Positions 34,254 to 46,200 of a stretch of DNA of 62,000 nucleotides are shown here, in pieces; position 1 is the first letter of the stretch; every line of letters begins with the position of its first letter. The stretch covers positions 579,005 to 641,004 of the forward strand of contig NMRA01000193.1 of assembly GCA_002633005.1 (NCBI GenBank), written 5' to 3'. Under the pieces are notes generated by a model, which saw only the letters and a list, made by a program, of their open reading frames with translations, had not been told where the DNA came from and searched no databases. Made by a program: the position numbers and the translations under genes. The DNA comes from Phoronis australis. Its lineage: Eukaryota; Phoronida; Phoronidae.

Positions 34254-37200
34254 TTATATATGTATATATATATATATATGTATATATAGTTATCCTACAT
34301 CAATTGGAATTCTAATAAGATATCATATCTCAAAATCACTTCATCTGAGGGTGTCCCAACTCGCCCATCGGTCCCGTTGGGACATTCCCACATGGAATGA
34401 ATTCTCGATATGATAAGGCAATAATATTCCTATGCTTGTAATTTGTGACAACCAATATTTACGCCATGTAGTTTAACCCTTCTCTGCACGCTGTAGAAAG
34501 TTGTAGCCCTTTTGTAGGTGTTAAATTATGCATACCTGAATGCATTCTCACAGCCACAGGCCTTTTCATCGTCACCTCCTAAACAGTCTAAATTGCCGTC
34601 ACACAGCTGGGCTTCAAAAATACATGTGCCGTCTTTACAAGTGTGTTGATGAGCTCCACATCGTGGACTGTGACTGACGACATCCCGTTCACATAACACG
34701 TTCAGTGGACCATTTGGGAACGACGTCTTTCGTTCCTGCCAAGCATCACTTTGCATATTCGAAGGAAAATGTTGTCTCAGTGGTGTTGTCGACAAAATAA
34801 ATGGAGGCTCTGTATCGCAATCAAATTCAACAAATTCATGCTCCACGACATTTTCATTTATGGCATCCACTTGCAAAACCAATGTTTTCCAAATATTTTT
34901 TCTGGGATTGATTATGCGGCATGTAGTGTTAATCTTCTTCAGCCAAATTCCCCGATATTCTGGCTGGTGTTTCCATAGTGACAGGAGATACATTATAGCA
35001 TCTTTGTCATTGTCGCCAATTGAAGCAACCCTAGCTTCTTTCTCAAGACACATTGCTTTGGCGCCTGCATAACTAAGAGAAGTTACCAAAGATTGTAGAC
35101 TCGTTAACATTTTTAAACATCTGCCTTTCATGAAGGTCCATTTCTCTGGACATCGATGCTGATGCGCAATAGTAGAAGCAGCAGTCGTCGCTGTTCCGTG
35201 CGACGAATTAGACGCCTTTTTGCATATGTACAGACCATCTTGAAATGGGTAATTACAAGGAAGTTTCCCCCAATGAGTTTTTTGATGAGAACGAACACCT
35301 GATTCACCAAGATGCATCACTGTGCAAAGTGAGAATTTTACTCTGGTGGGCTGAAGTCGGCTGCTGGGGATGATTTTCGCAATCTCTTGATGTGGTTTGA
35401 AACTGGAATCCTCTACGGAAGTTTTGTCCAAATAAAGACGAGTGTGCCAGTCAGTGAATCGAAGCTGCGTTCCATCAGTCCATGATCCATCTCCACCCTA
35501 CAATATAAAGCGCTTTTGTAGCGTAGATGACTAACACAGCATTGGCGTTATTGTGATTATAGCTGACCCTTACGCAGAGGTGCCTCATCAGCCCCGGTTG
35601 CCAAAACTTCTGGACGGAAGGAAGTAAGTAGGGAGGAACTTAGGCAGCAAATTAGGAAGAAAGGTATGAAAACTGCTAAAATCAAAGTCCACGAAGATAA
35701 CTGAAAAGCAATACAGTGCAAGTCAATTAAACTGCATATGACCATAAATCAAAATAAGTTATAAATTAAGGGATAAGCCAAGAAATAAAAACAAACAAAT
35801 ATAAATGAAGACATGACACACGTATAAAATTACAATTTATTAAGACAGGTTTTGAACTTTTTGAGGTACAGTACACATTGTTTGTATCTTAGTAACGTAT
35901 TCAAATGGGAACGATAGAGAAAGCTTGACAAAATAATACGTCTTAAGTAGACAAAAAATATTCAAAGAGAAGAGGACAATGTAATATAGAACATACTCTG
36001 ATGTACTAATATATCAACGCATGGGACGTGAAACCGAACAAAGCTATTGGTGCAATTGAGAAGCACATAATGCAATACTTTTGGATTTTCTGCACTGTTA
36101 TGTGGTTTGAATGTTTTCGAAAGTACGATTATTGAGTGAGTGTAAATATCAATAATAATTGCTTGTTCTTATACGAAACGGAAGGTGTGTTTGATTCATT
36201 TGAATCTGTTCTAGGTACTACAGGAGGTAAAGTTGAGATATTAGTATTTAAAATGTTGTACTTTGAAGGCCTTGTTGTTATTTATTTGTTTAAGGCAGTG
36301 TTTGTTATTGCCGGGTAATCCGAAGAGACAGATGACATAAAATGACAGAAGAAGAAATTTGAAACAAGACAATTTAAACTACTTATCAACAGACTTATTC
36401 AGAGAGTTGAATACTGACTCGCTATGAGCGAAGACAGCGACTTGATTATTTAGGTTTCTGAATCGTTTGTCTGTAAAATAGCAGATGATGGCAATTGGTG
36501 AATCCCTCGCAAATACACCCATGCGTGCAAGTAGATTGTGTTTTGGAAAACAAGAGTTTTGATAAGATTTCACGGCCCATTTTTACACTCTTAAGTGGTA
36601 TTTTAAACATATTTGCTCCAGGTGGCTTGCTTGTCTAAGTGCATTCTGAGAACTTTGTAGGTTGTAACATAACTTAATGGTTTTTGTAACATTTTAAATT
36701 TTAACATGTTTTAATTTGTTATGCGTTTTGTGGATGACTGGAAAGTTTGAGTCTAATTTGCTGTCTACATGTCAGTCATTAGAAGGGAGAGACAAATGAT
36801 GAGTGATTAAAATTAGCGTTTCTTGTGTGTTCAGAGGAGGAGGATTATCTTCAGCGTCCATAAGAACATCCAGAATTGTAAAAATTTTAGTGTCAGTCAT
36901 GTACAAATACATTTAGTAAGAACTGTAACGGGACTAACCTAGAGCATTGAAGGACACTTGTTGATATTTGAAGGGGATGAGTTGTGCTTATTCTAACAAT
37001 AACACCGATGTTAGATACCGAATGGGGTCAACTTGGAGTTGAAAACTGTGGCACCCGGAAATGTGGAAGTCGCTTCGATCAGAAGGGGAGTGAAAGTTGT
37101 GGCGACTCCTGCGGGGAGGGGAGCTGACAGTAGTTGTGAATGCGAAGCGTAATAACTGAAACGACTTGGTGCAGCGCAATTTTTGGGGTCGCAGACTTTG

Positions 37201-40200
37201 TTGCTGGCAATGGTTAACTAGTCATAATAGCTCACAATGCTGAATATTAGTTGCATCACAAATAGCTTACGAGAATTTTGGACATAGAGAATACCACCCT
37301 TCACTAGTTCGTCACATGTGTACATAGTAAGACAACAGTTATCCTTTCGTGTTGATTTATTTTGTGCCTGCAAGTGGATTGAAAGCACACGATGAAGTAG
37401 CATTTTTTCATAAAATGTTCGTTTTATTACGAACTCTCTTAAAAAGAGGGCGAGTAAAGATGTGCTGCAGTCAAGTGAGAATTTTGCTCTCTCATCTGCT
37501 GTGATAATTTCCTGTTCCAGGTATGGCTTCGGATATTCATCTCCCTGTATTATACTTTGACAAAGGTTGGTAGTCTGTATCTGTAATTTTGGCTAGAAAC
37601 AAATTGAAAACACACTGTTGTCTCAGACAGTCGGTGCAGAATGGCATCTTTTTAAATACTGACTATCTATTCACTCATGGCATTTCATCCACAATTTGGT
37701 ATTTTTGGGTTATCATTTTCCATCAAATAAAAGACGTTGCATTGATCTGAACTTAGCTTCATGGAGGCACGTCCATGTCACGTTTGGTGCCGAGCAGCTC
37801 TAAGTATGTCTTTTTTAATAAAAATACACTTTTTTAAATATCCAGACATGTGTTCCAGGTATACGACTTCCCTTAACTTAATTAATTAGTCGTGCCCTAC
37901 TCCGGAAGTGAAGTTTAGGGGGTTAAGACCACCTTCTAAGTAGCTGCAATATTTTAGTCAAATCCACAATAAATTTTATAAAGTGTATCCCGCCGCCCTG
38001 TTTACTGAATGACGAATTGTCTTCACTGGCTGTCGAACTGAGCCTGTATTCACTCCCACTATTCAACATCGCTGTAGGGCTGCTTACAAACTCTGGGCTG
38101 GAGACAACACCAGCAGAGGGCGAATCATTTCTAGATCCCGGAATTGCAGCTCATGGGTACTTTTGTAAGTTCAGGTGACAGTAGATGAAAGTGCTCCAGT
38201 CACTGTAGAGGTCACAGCTTGCAAGTCTTCTTGCTTAAAAAATGCACTTCTCGGGGGTGGCGAAGGAGCACTGCTGGAAATCAACAGCGACAGTAGGGCA
38301 CCTTCCTTCAGGAGATTTTTTGCGGGAACCCTGATCAATTCTGCGAACATCTCTCTTTCGTAATCCGACGGCAGAAAATGCTTGCCACACACTCGGCAAT
38401 TCTCCACTGCTTTGTACGTTGCGTGAACGGGTAACGCTGCGTTCATCAAAAGAACGATCCAAGTACGGCGGAATGTGTCATCTTTCGGAAAGCGATGTAA
38501 TGGCATACCCAATGTGCGAGTGAGACGATAATGAGTACACCCCGGTACGCGACGACGTATGTCGAGTGACTCGTAAGCAAACGCAAAGAACGATCTAAAG
38601 TATCATAACCGAGGTATAATGATGACTGACTCGACAGCTAACACAGTCAGACTTTATGAAAACGCAATGGCGGGAAATTCGTAACCCCTAAACGTCACTT
38701 CCAGAGTAAGGCACGACGAATTAATAATATTAGGGGAGACCGTTATCAACTGGAAAATATGTCTGAGATAATCAACGAACCGTATTTTTATTAAAAATGA
38801 CATGAAAAGGTTGCCTTCTCTTTTAAAGGTCTAATGTTCACTGAAACCAGTTTGACATAAAAATCTTCCATTTTGTTTAACTTTTGGTATACAATTCAGT
38901 CATACGGCATTTGGTTATTATAAACTTTGTTATGTTTGATAAAAACCAAAGATTCCCTGAATAATATATGAAGAGACATTATTCTTCAAGAGACCTCATA
39001 GTTTGAGTTTCTAGTAGTCTTATGTGGACTCCATTTGTTGTGAGATCACCGTCACTAGAAATTCAGCAGACACATTTCAGTCTTTGAGAGTGACGGATTA
39101 TTCATTAAGCTAATTAACCTGGGACCTGTACAAAACGGGCGCCATGTCGTCACCACAGTCTGTCCTCAATTTTGCGCAAGGGTGACTACGTGGCAAAGGA
39201 AATATAACTGGAAAATTAAAGCGACGGGACGGGGAATTGTGGTGACACCGAGAGGAATAGCTCGGAAAGGAGTTGTATGCCAAAGCAACTAGGTGACAGG
39301 TCCTATGAAGTGCAAAGCCCTTTTGGATGCTACATAGTCAACCGCAAGCCTACTGAAACTCCACCATCTGTATCTGGCATATAACTACAGCCCTGGAATG
39401 CCAACTCCATTCTCGTGTCTGGTGAGGTTACGCCGCGCGTGCGAGAGAGTGGTTTGTATTCCTTTGTTCCGGTGTGCGTACTTGCTATGGAATTTAGTCG
39501 TCAAAACTTTTTTTAACTCCGCCGTTTCAACCGAATTACATAAGAGCCATATCATTAGAAAGCCCTTTGTCAGTTCTTGACGATTATACTAGAAGCAAAC
39601 GAAAAATAATTTAATTCATAAGTAATTGTCATTTCCAGACTCCATTCATTGTGTGAGGCTCAAGCTGCTTTCAGGGAGGGGTATTCAACAGTGGATATCA
39701 TGTTTATTCTCGATATACTAACTAACAAATATCTATTGACACGTAGAGGCATGTTCTATTGGGTCTGGCAAAAGAGTCTTCAACTGGGATAGAAATTTGA
39801 ATGTTTTAAGTATCAGCTCTACATAAACCGCGTGAACATAGAAATCTTAGTTAATACTATAGACTGGGCGCACGCGCTAAGGCAGCTGACAAATTGACGC
39901 CACATTAGAGAGTGTTTCTAGTCACTTGACCACGTTAATCGCAGTGTAAATAAACGGAGCAAATTGCCCTTTTAAATGCACGATATCTAACACATGAAGA
40001 GTCGGAAGAGTGCAAGTTTTTTCAAAAACATAAAAAACATGTGACGCAGCACTTACGTGCGTTTCTTAAGAGTCAATCAGTCGATAGCGAAAATATCAAA
40101 CTAATAGAAGATCGTAACCAGCGGCAGATTCTCCAGTCGCCTGTTTGGCTGCACGGTTGTCAATTGCCCCCGGTTTTTGTTTAAGAGAAACCAGTAAGAT

Positions 40201-43200
40201 CGCGCAAATTTATCATTTAGTTCGTGTCGCTCGAAGCAAATATAAAGTATCCAGGAGACGTCTCGCACACTCGGGTGGTACGTACTTCCGTGGAGCCCCA
40301 ATACGCCTTTTCGGTATTGAAAAATGACCCAGGGCAACTTTGTAGTATCAAAATATGACCCGGGTCGCTTTTTATGGGGTCTAAATTTAATGTGAACTGC
40401 TGTGAAAAATGATCTCATTGGGTGGGGGGAGGGGTCATATAAGTAAATGATAGGTTTTTAAAGTTCATCAAAGACCACAGACTCAGTTCCTTTCCTGTGT
40501 GTTGCTCGGGATTGTCAACGTACAAATACTCTTGTCTCACGCGCGGTATTCATCTCTCACGGATCTATATTCCCCCGATTAAGCACCAGGCACTTGTTGG
40601 TGTTTTGTGATATCCACACTTCGTGTAATTATTGGCTCACAAAAGGATCAGCCCCGCTCCCATACATTAGTTCGAACCGTTCCTTTGCCTCCCCGGCCTT
40701 AATTTTATATACGCACTGCGCGTCCCTCAGCCGAAAAATAATTTAAAATAGATTATTCTCTCACGCACGCTTCGCCTTCTTACGGTTTCAAATTTGACTT
40801 TGATAGTAAGAAAACTTGGCTGTGATTGGAAGATTCAATAACATATGGCCAAGTATTTTGGGTTAGTTTTTATGCAGGTAGTCAAATATATCCTGGCACG
40901 AGCATTGTAAAAATGCTCTGTTGCCAATTTGGGCAACTGAACGAAGGGCTGTTCGAAAAATAGTGATTGTTTACGCTTCAGCCCAGCTCCCACACATCAT
41001 GTTCCTGTTATGCACGTCGTTCAGTACTTCCTCTCCCTAGGTGCGGCATATAGTGAAAAAGCAAGATTTCCCGTGCCATGCACCACTCAGGTCACTCCCA
41101 GACCTAAACATCAGCGTATCGAATAATTGCGGGTATGATGTCTGCTTATCCCAACCCCCCTGTTGCGGGTAGACCGTTGAATAATGTAGGGACAGGTTTT
41201 CACGTACGTGATGTCATTTTATTCAGGGGTTGAAAATTCTTCACATTAAGTTTAGCCTCTTTGAAAAAACTAACCGAGGTCATTATTTCATGGGGTCACT
41301 GCTTAATGCTACACCGACTCAGTTAGGTATATTTCTACTCGGGTTTCGAGTGGGAAATTCAGTATTTTGGGTAAAGATTGGGTGCGCAATTTAGTCGTAC
41401 AGGTTTGATATTTTGGTTACTATGCACCTTTTGCGCAAATTTTGAGCTCGTAAGCAAGCAGTGCAAATTTACAGAATTTCCAATGTCAACTTTGACATAA
41501 GTACAGATTTTGCCGTTATTTGTTTGTTTAGATACAACAGAAAATATCTGATTTTGGAATACATATTAAGAAAGGAGTAGCTCAGTTCACTGACAATCAC
41601 TATTTCTGCTTGATTGAGTTTGTAGTGGCCAAGTACAATATTAGAATGGGAAATGTTGCACTTGCACACTGCATCATTCAACTCCGCTAGTGTAAGTCAG
41701 AAGATGACCAAGATCATTTTTGCGAAGGCCGATGAATTCTTGACAAAGAAAATAGCGTATGGTTCTAGTCTGTGATATTTTAAAAAACTGATGTGGTTAT
41801 TCGCTAGTATTTAATTGTTCAAACTTTCAAATAGAAAAAGGCCAACTGAAATGGGTCCCAACATTGTTTGATGTTGGCTGAAATTGTGTAGATTCTTTTT
41901 TCCCTAAAGTTACCTGATGCCAGCTGAAATTGGTCTTGATCTTCTTTTAAAATGTGTGGTGTTGGTTTTTGAAACAGCCCAAATGTTGTGTAGGCTGTCA
42001 TGCTATTCAAATCTGCAAGTGTCTGACTTGAGGAAAATCATAATTTTTATAGTCTGTCCTGATGATGGTCTTCTGATACTTAGTGTATTGTATTAATACC
42101 TGGGTATGTAGGACAGGACAGTTAGAGTTTGTGACCATTGAGTTTTATTATAAATATTTTGTGGCGAGGTGTTGTCAAGATAAGTGTACAAGTAACAGAA
42201 ATGTGTTCCAGTTAATGTCAGATCCAAATGAATCAAGGGATTAAATTAAAGTTGGATAAAATCTGACTTTTGCTGAAGTGGAGTGCATTGACCAAAATGG
42301 TACAGTAACTTTTTACCAGCTAGACATTTGCCTTTTATGTTACGGTGTGTTTTTACTGCGTGATTGTGATATTTTGAAATACACCAAAACTTTGAAATGT
42401 TTACTATATCTCAATGTGTTGTTTCTGTGTGAACATTTTTTGATGTACTTCTCGTTTTGGATGGCCAATTAGATTGAAGTGTGCTTGTTATTGGCAGAGA
42501 AAAATCTGCAATCTCCCACATCATGGTCGGATCCAAGGGGTACATTGATTGGTGTATTTGGTAAAATTTAAGAACGTGAATGTCCTTTTTAAAACTCTAG
42601 ATCCGCCTATATACATCGCAGTCGCCGTGTTGTTTTACAGCAGAGTCTATGATACATCTGTTTGAATTGTGAGACTATGTCGTTGCACAGTAGAAACTAC
42701 TAGTTCACCAAGCTAAGATGAATTGGGTACTAGGACAAGTAATACCAGATAGTTAAAGAAACGTAGCGTATCAATGAAATAATATTTTCTTGAGACCCCT
42801 CAGCACCCCGTACACGCCTGCATATTGATGTAATTATTATTCCTTGGTATAACCTGAAGTAGACAATTCCAATCACCAAATGCATGCTTTGACCTCAGGC
42901 TTCGGCCGCCCAAGCAGTGGTGTTCACAGACGCACGCGGCTAACCGATGTATATGTACAAACTGTACGTGTGTTACCAACTAGAACAGGGTGTTACGTGG
43001 TGTCTTTTATGCGCATTCCTGTTTTTTCATTGAAGATGTTAATGTTTTGAAAAATTTTGCTCCCAACCTTTATTCAAACTGGTCTCTGCCCTCAATTCCG
43101 AACATGTACAGGTCCATTGGTCAGTTATTGCATACAACGACACGATTACATGCACGCATACTGCTGTTTGTGTACGCATCGATTTCCATGGGTTTTTATT

Positions 43201-46200
43201 CAATTTTTCTCTACTTAGTTAGTGTTCAAGTGTTTCACACGAACGCATGCCTCACATCTTTTTGTTTAAATAAATCAAGTGGCGTCGGGTCAAGGAATTT
43301 TTAGACCCAACCTTAAAAAATTAGGAATGCATTGGTGTAATGGCGCTCCGGAGAGTGGACCCTTCACCTTGACAGCAGATCGTCTTCTCGGTTTATAAAC
43401 AAATGAAAAGTGTTTACCACGGTATTATACCACGTAGTACATGTATATCGGAAATATTGTCCAAAATTTATACATTTTAGTGATTGTCTTTTCGACTGAT
43501 CCGGCAAAAACTCCCAGGCCCGGCAGCACTCCCTGAAAATTTCAGTCAAAGCATTAGAAATTTTGCCTTTGCAATGGCTTATATGACCGTTTATGCAATG
43601 CGTGGGTCACAGGTGTACGTTGCGTTATGTTACCAATATTTTAAAACCTCGTTAGTTTTTAAAATTTAAAAGTTTATTCTGAAAATTCCCCGGCTTTCAT
43701 GAGGCCAACTTGCCAAACCTTCCTATGCTTTTACGTTAATGATATGAGCCTGACTGGGGTCCGGCGTGTGTCGGCGCAAAATTCCAGACGCCCGACTAGC
43801 AGCAGTTGTCCCGAGCGCAAGAACGCCGTGCTGGGCGATCTCGTAGGTAGAATGCAAGTAGTGAAAATGTTTATCAATATACGTGACCCCACGGTAATTT
43901 CATTTACCGTAGATCCCACGGAACTCACATTTTCTTCTGTGGGAAATCATGAACTAAAACGTGGACTCGTGTATTTCTGCAGAACAAGAATTGGTTAATT
44001 TTACGCATGCGCAAATGCGACGGTCACTGAATGCTGGACAACTTACCTCGCCTATTAGTCCGATGTAGATTAAGAGATTAGTTTTCTGAAAAGCTGTGTT
44101 TCTCCAATATGTAGCTAGCATTTGCTTCAAAAAAATGAGTTCTTCCTCATCAGCTATGCTGACTAAATGGGCACCGTCCTTTTCACATTGCTTCTTTGCG
44201 TAATTCCATGTAGCAGGCACACGGAATTGAAAGTGGCGTAACGAGTAACATTTACCGTTGGTTTGAAAATAATTTCCAGGTGGACATTTTGTACCGATGT
44301 GTTTGATAGATGGTGCGTCTATCTTAATGAGTTCATATTCAAGAGTAAACGAATATTCGTGTTCAACTGTGATTTCCACATGGTCACTACCAACGCTATA
44401 TACAATGTATTTTCCAACGAATTCTCTGTCTATCGAGTACAAGTGTTCTGAATATTGTTCTCCGCACGGCCTAGCAAAGACTCGTTCTTTCACAGATGGA
44501 TACACGATTTTTGCATTAGTAGCTGTGAATCGCAAACGGTAATGAAAGAACGTGTTCATTAATCCACAACCGTGCGACTTCCAGCGCAACACTATCCGAC
44601 ATGTGCCCTTGGAGGTAATGCCGTGATCGAGATGTGAAAAACGACCACATGTTTGAGATGACATAATAGTGTTTTCGCTACAAAAATGGTCAATGCACTG
44701 CTGCGGAAGAGGATTGATGACATTGTGAACCTTAAAAGCCAGCTGGGTAGCATGTTCTTTTCCTGGGCACGCAAATATAAGCTCTGGAATCATTTTCAGT
44801 TTTCTGTAGTCACAAACTGGCAAGTGGGGGGATGGCTGTGAATAAATTCGAAAGCAATCCGTTTTAGACGGACATACGGTCCCGGTGGATAACTGGTCGA
44901 TTAGTTCTACATGCGACGACTTACTTAAGTTTACAATGGGGAAGGATATTTGGATGCTCGCATTGCCGCTCTTCTGCGGGAAGTCAAGTAAAACGATGCA
45001 ACGACGACGAGACACATCGACACCGCTGAAGGAATCGGAATACACAGGAATGCAATCTGTTTCAGACACAAATGCGTGGATGCTAGTAGGTTTGTCAGTT
45101 TTCCCTCGTATATAGAAAACAACAGTCATAAATTCTTGGGTGCTGAATATCGTAGATGGGTCAGATGCTCTGCAAAATGGCCCTCTCCTTTTATATTTGG
45201 CATTTGGAGCGTCGCCGTCATAGATGGCATATCCCAAAGTTTCACAATCATTGGCAATATACGTCATCTTGTAAATACTGAACTTAATGAAGTTATGTTT
45301 GTTTGACGCGCGGAATACCCACACGCAGTTCACAGCCTGTTTTGTCTCCGTAAGAGCCAACTTTGTATTAGCAAATGTAACCACGACTTGCCTGTCACCA
45401 GGAATTTTGCACTCCACCGGTACCCTGCCTATGTGATAAAGGGATTTGTAACTGATGTTGAGGGATACACGAAAACCGGCTGAGACAGACAGATGTATCG
45501 TTAATAAAGATGTTCTGAAATTCCGACGTCCAGTAGCAACAATAACATTTGATGACACTTGTTTCTTGTTTTCTGAATAGTCACCTTCATAAATGTTTAG
45601 CTGGCATCTTGTTTCATTTCTTTCCATTTGAGTTTGAGAAAGTGCTGACAAGTTCCAATTCAAAGCGACATCGTGCCCAATGGAAACAGATATTTCCCAT
45701 ACAAAAATTTGGTGATCATTTCACTGGAAAGAAGGGGAGCAGCTACGTCCGGTGATGCAATTGATGGTTCCTTCACTTTGCATTGAAAGCTTGATTACTC
45801 CCTGGATCTTCTTGGGTATAGTACTTTGGTTGACGGTATTGTACAGTAATTCAAATCCTTTAGCAGTCCTGCTAACGTCACTTTGAAACATCACTAACAC
45901 CCGATCTGAATTTGGATAAATCAGGACATCCGTATGGAGTCCACAATATCTGCCCAACACAGTACTGTTTTCGTTCGGTCCATCATGAATTAGAAGCCTG
46001 TCGTACTCGCAGTTTACTCCGGAATATTCCAGATCCACGTACTTAATAGTTATCACCATTCTTTCTCCTTTCTCTACTGACAACTGAGCACTGCAGTAAG
46101 CAAAGTTGGTGTAACCCATTCTCACGATAGTTTTGAATACTCCGGCATTCCCTGTTTTACTGTGTGAACAGTAACTAGCTAATCTAAGACCAAAAACGTA

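Larger units (their letters stand above)
30657..34535 (-). other. Receptor intron 2 (3.9 kb), packed with retroelements
   Basis: Donor GTATGC at 34535. The acceptor TTATACTTTTTCGTTTCAG ends at 30657. The phase-2 junction completes an Arg codon between NAF and CQSGEC. The intron contains a Penelope-like element, two fold-back units, two inverted tRNA-like repeats and a CA/TA microsatellite, each listed separately. Confidence 0.8.
35498..44046 (-). other. Receptor intron 1 (8.5 kb)
   Basis: Donor GTAAGT at 44046 and acceptor TATATTGTAG at 35499-35498. The intron hosts a Kolobok-like element (37886-38720). I see no receptor-type exon in it. Short ORFs elsewhere (for example 36988-37179, 40101-40418, 42990-43304) have no recognisable domains. 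42523-42612 has GGATCC/GGATCTAGA-like inverted ends and might be a tiny hAT-type MITE, but support is weak. Confidence 0.7.

Noticed and set aside
45721-45723. Selenocysteine codon
   Set aside because: TGA could encode Sec in principle, but neither CUB nor lectin domains are known for it at such a site and I could not recognise a SECIS element.
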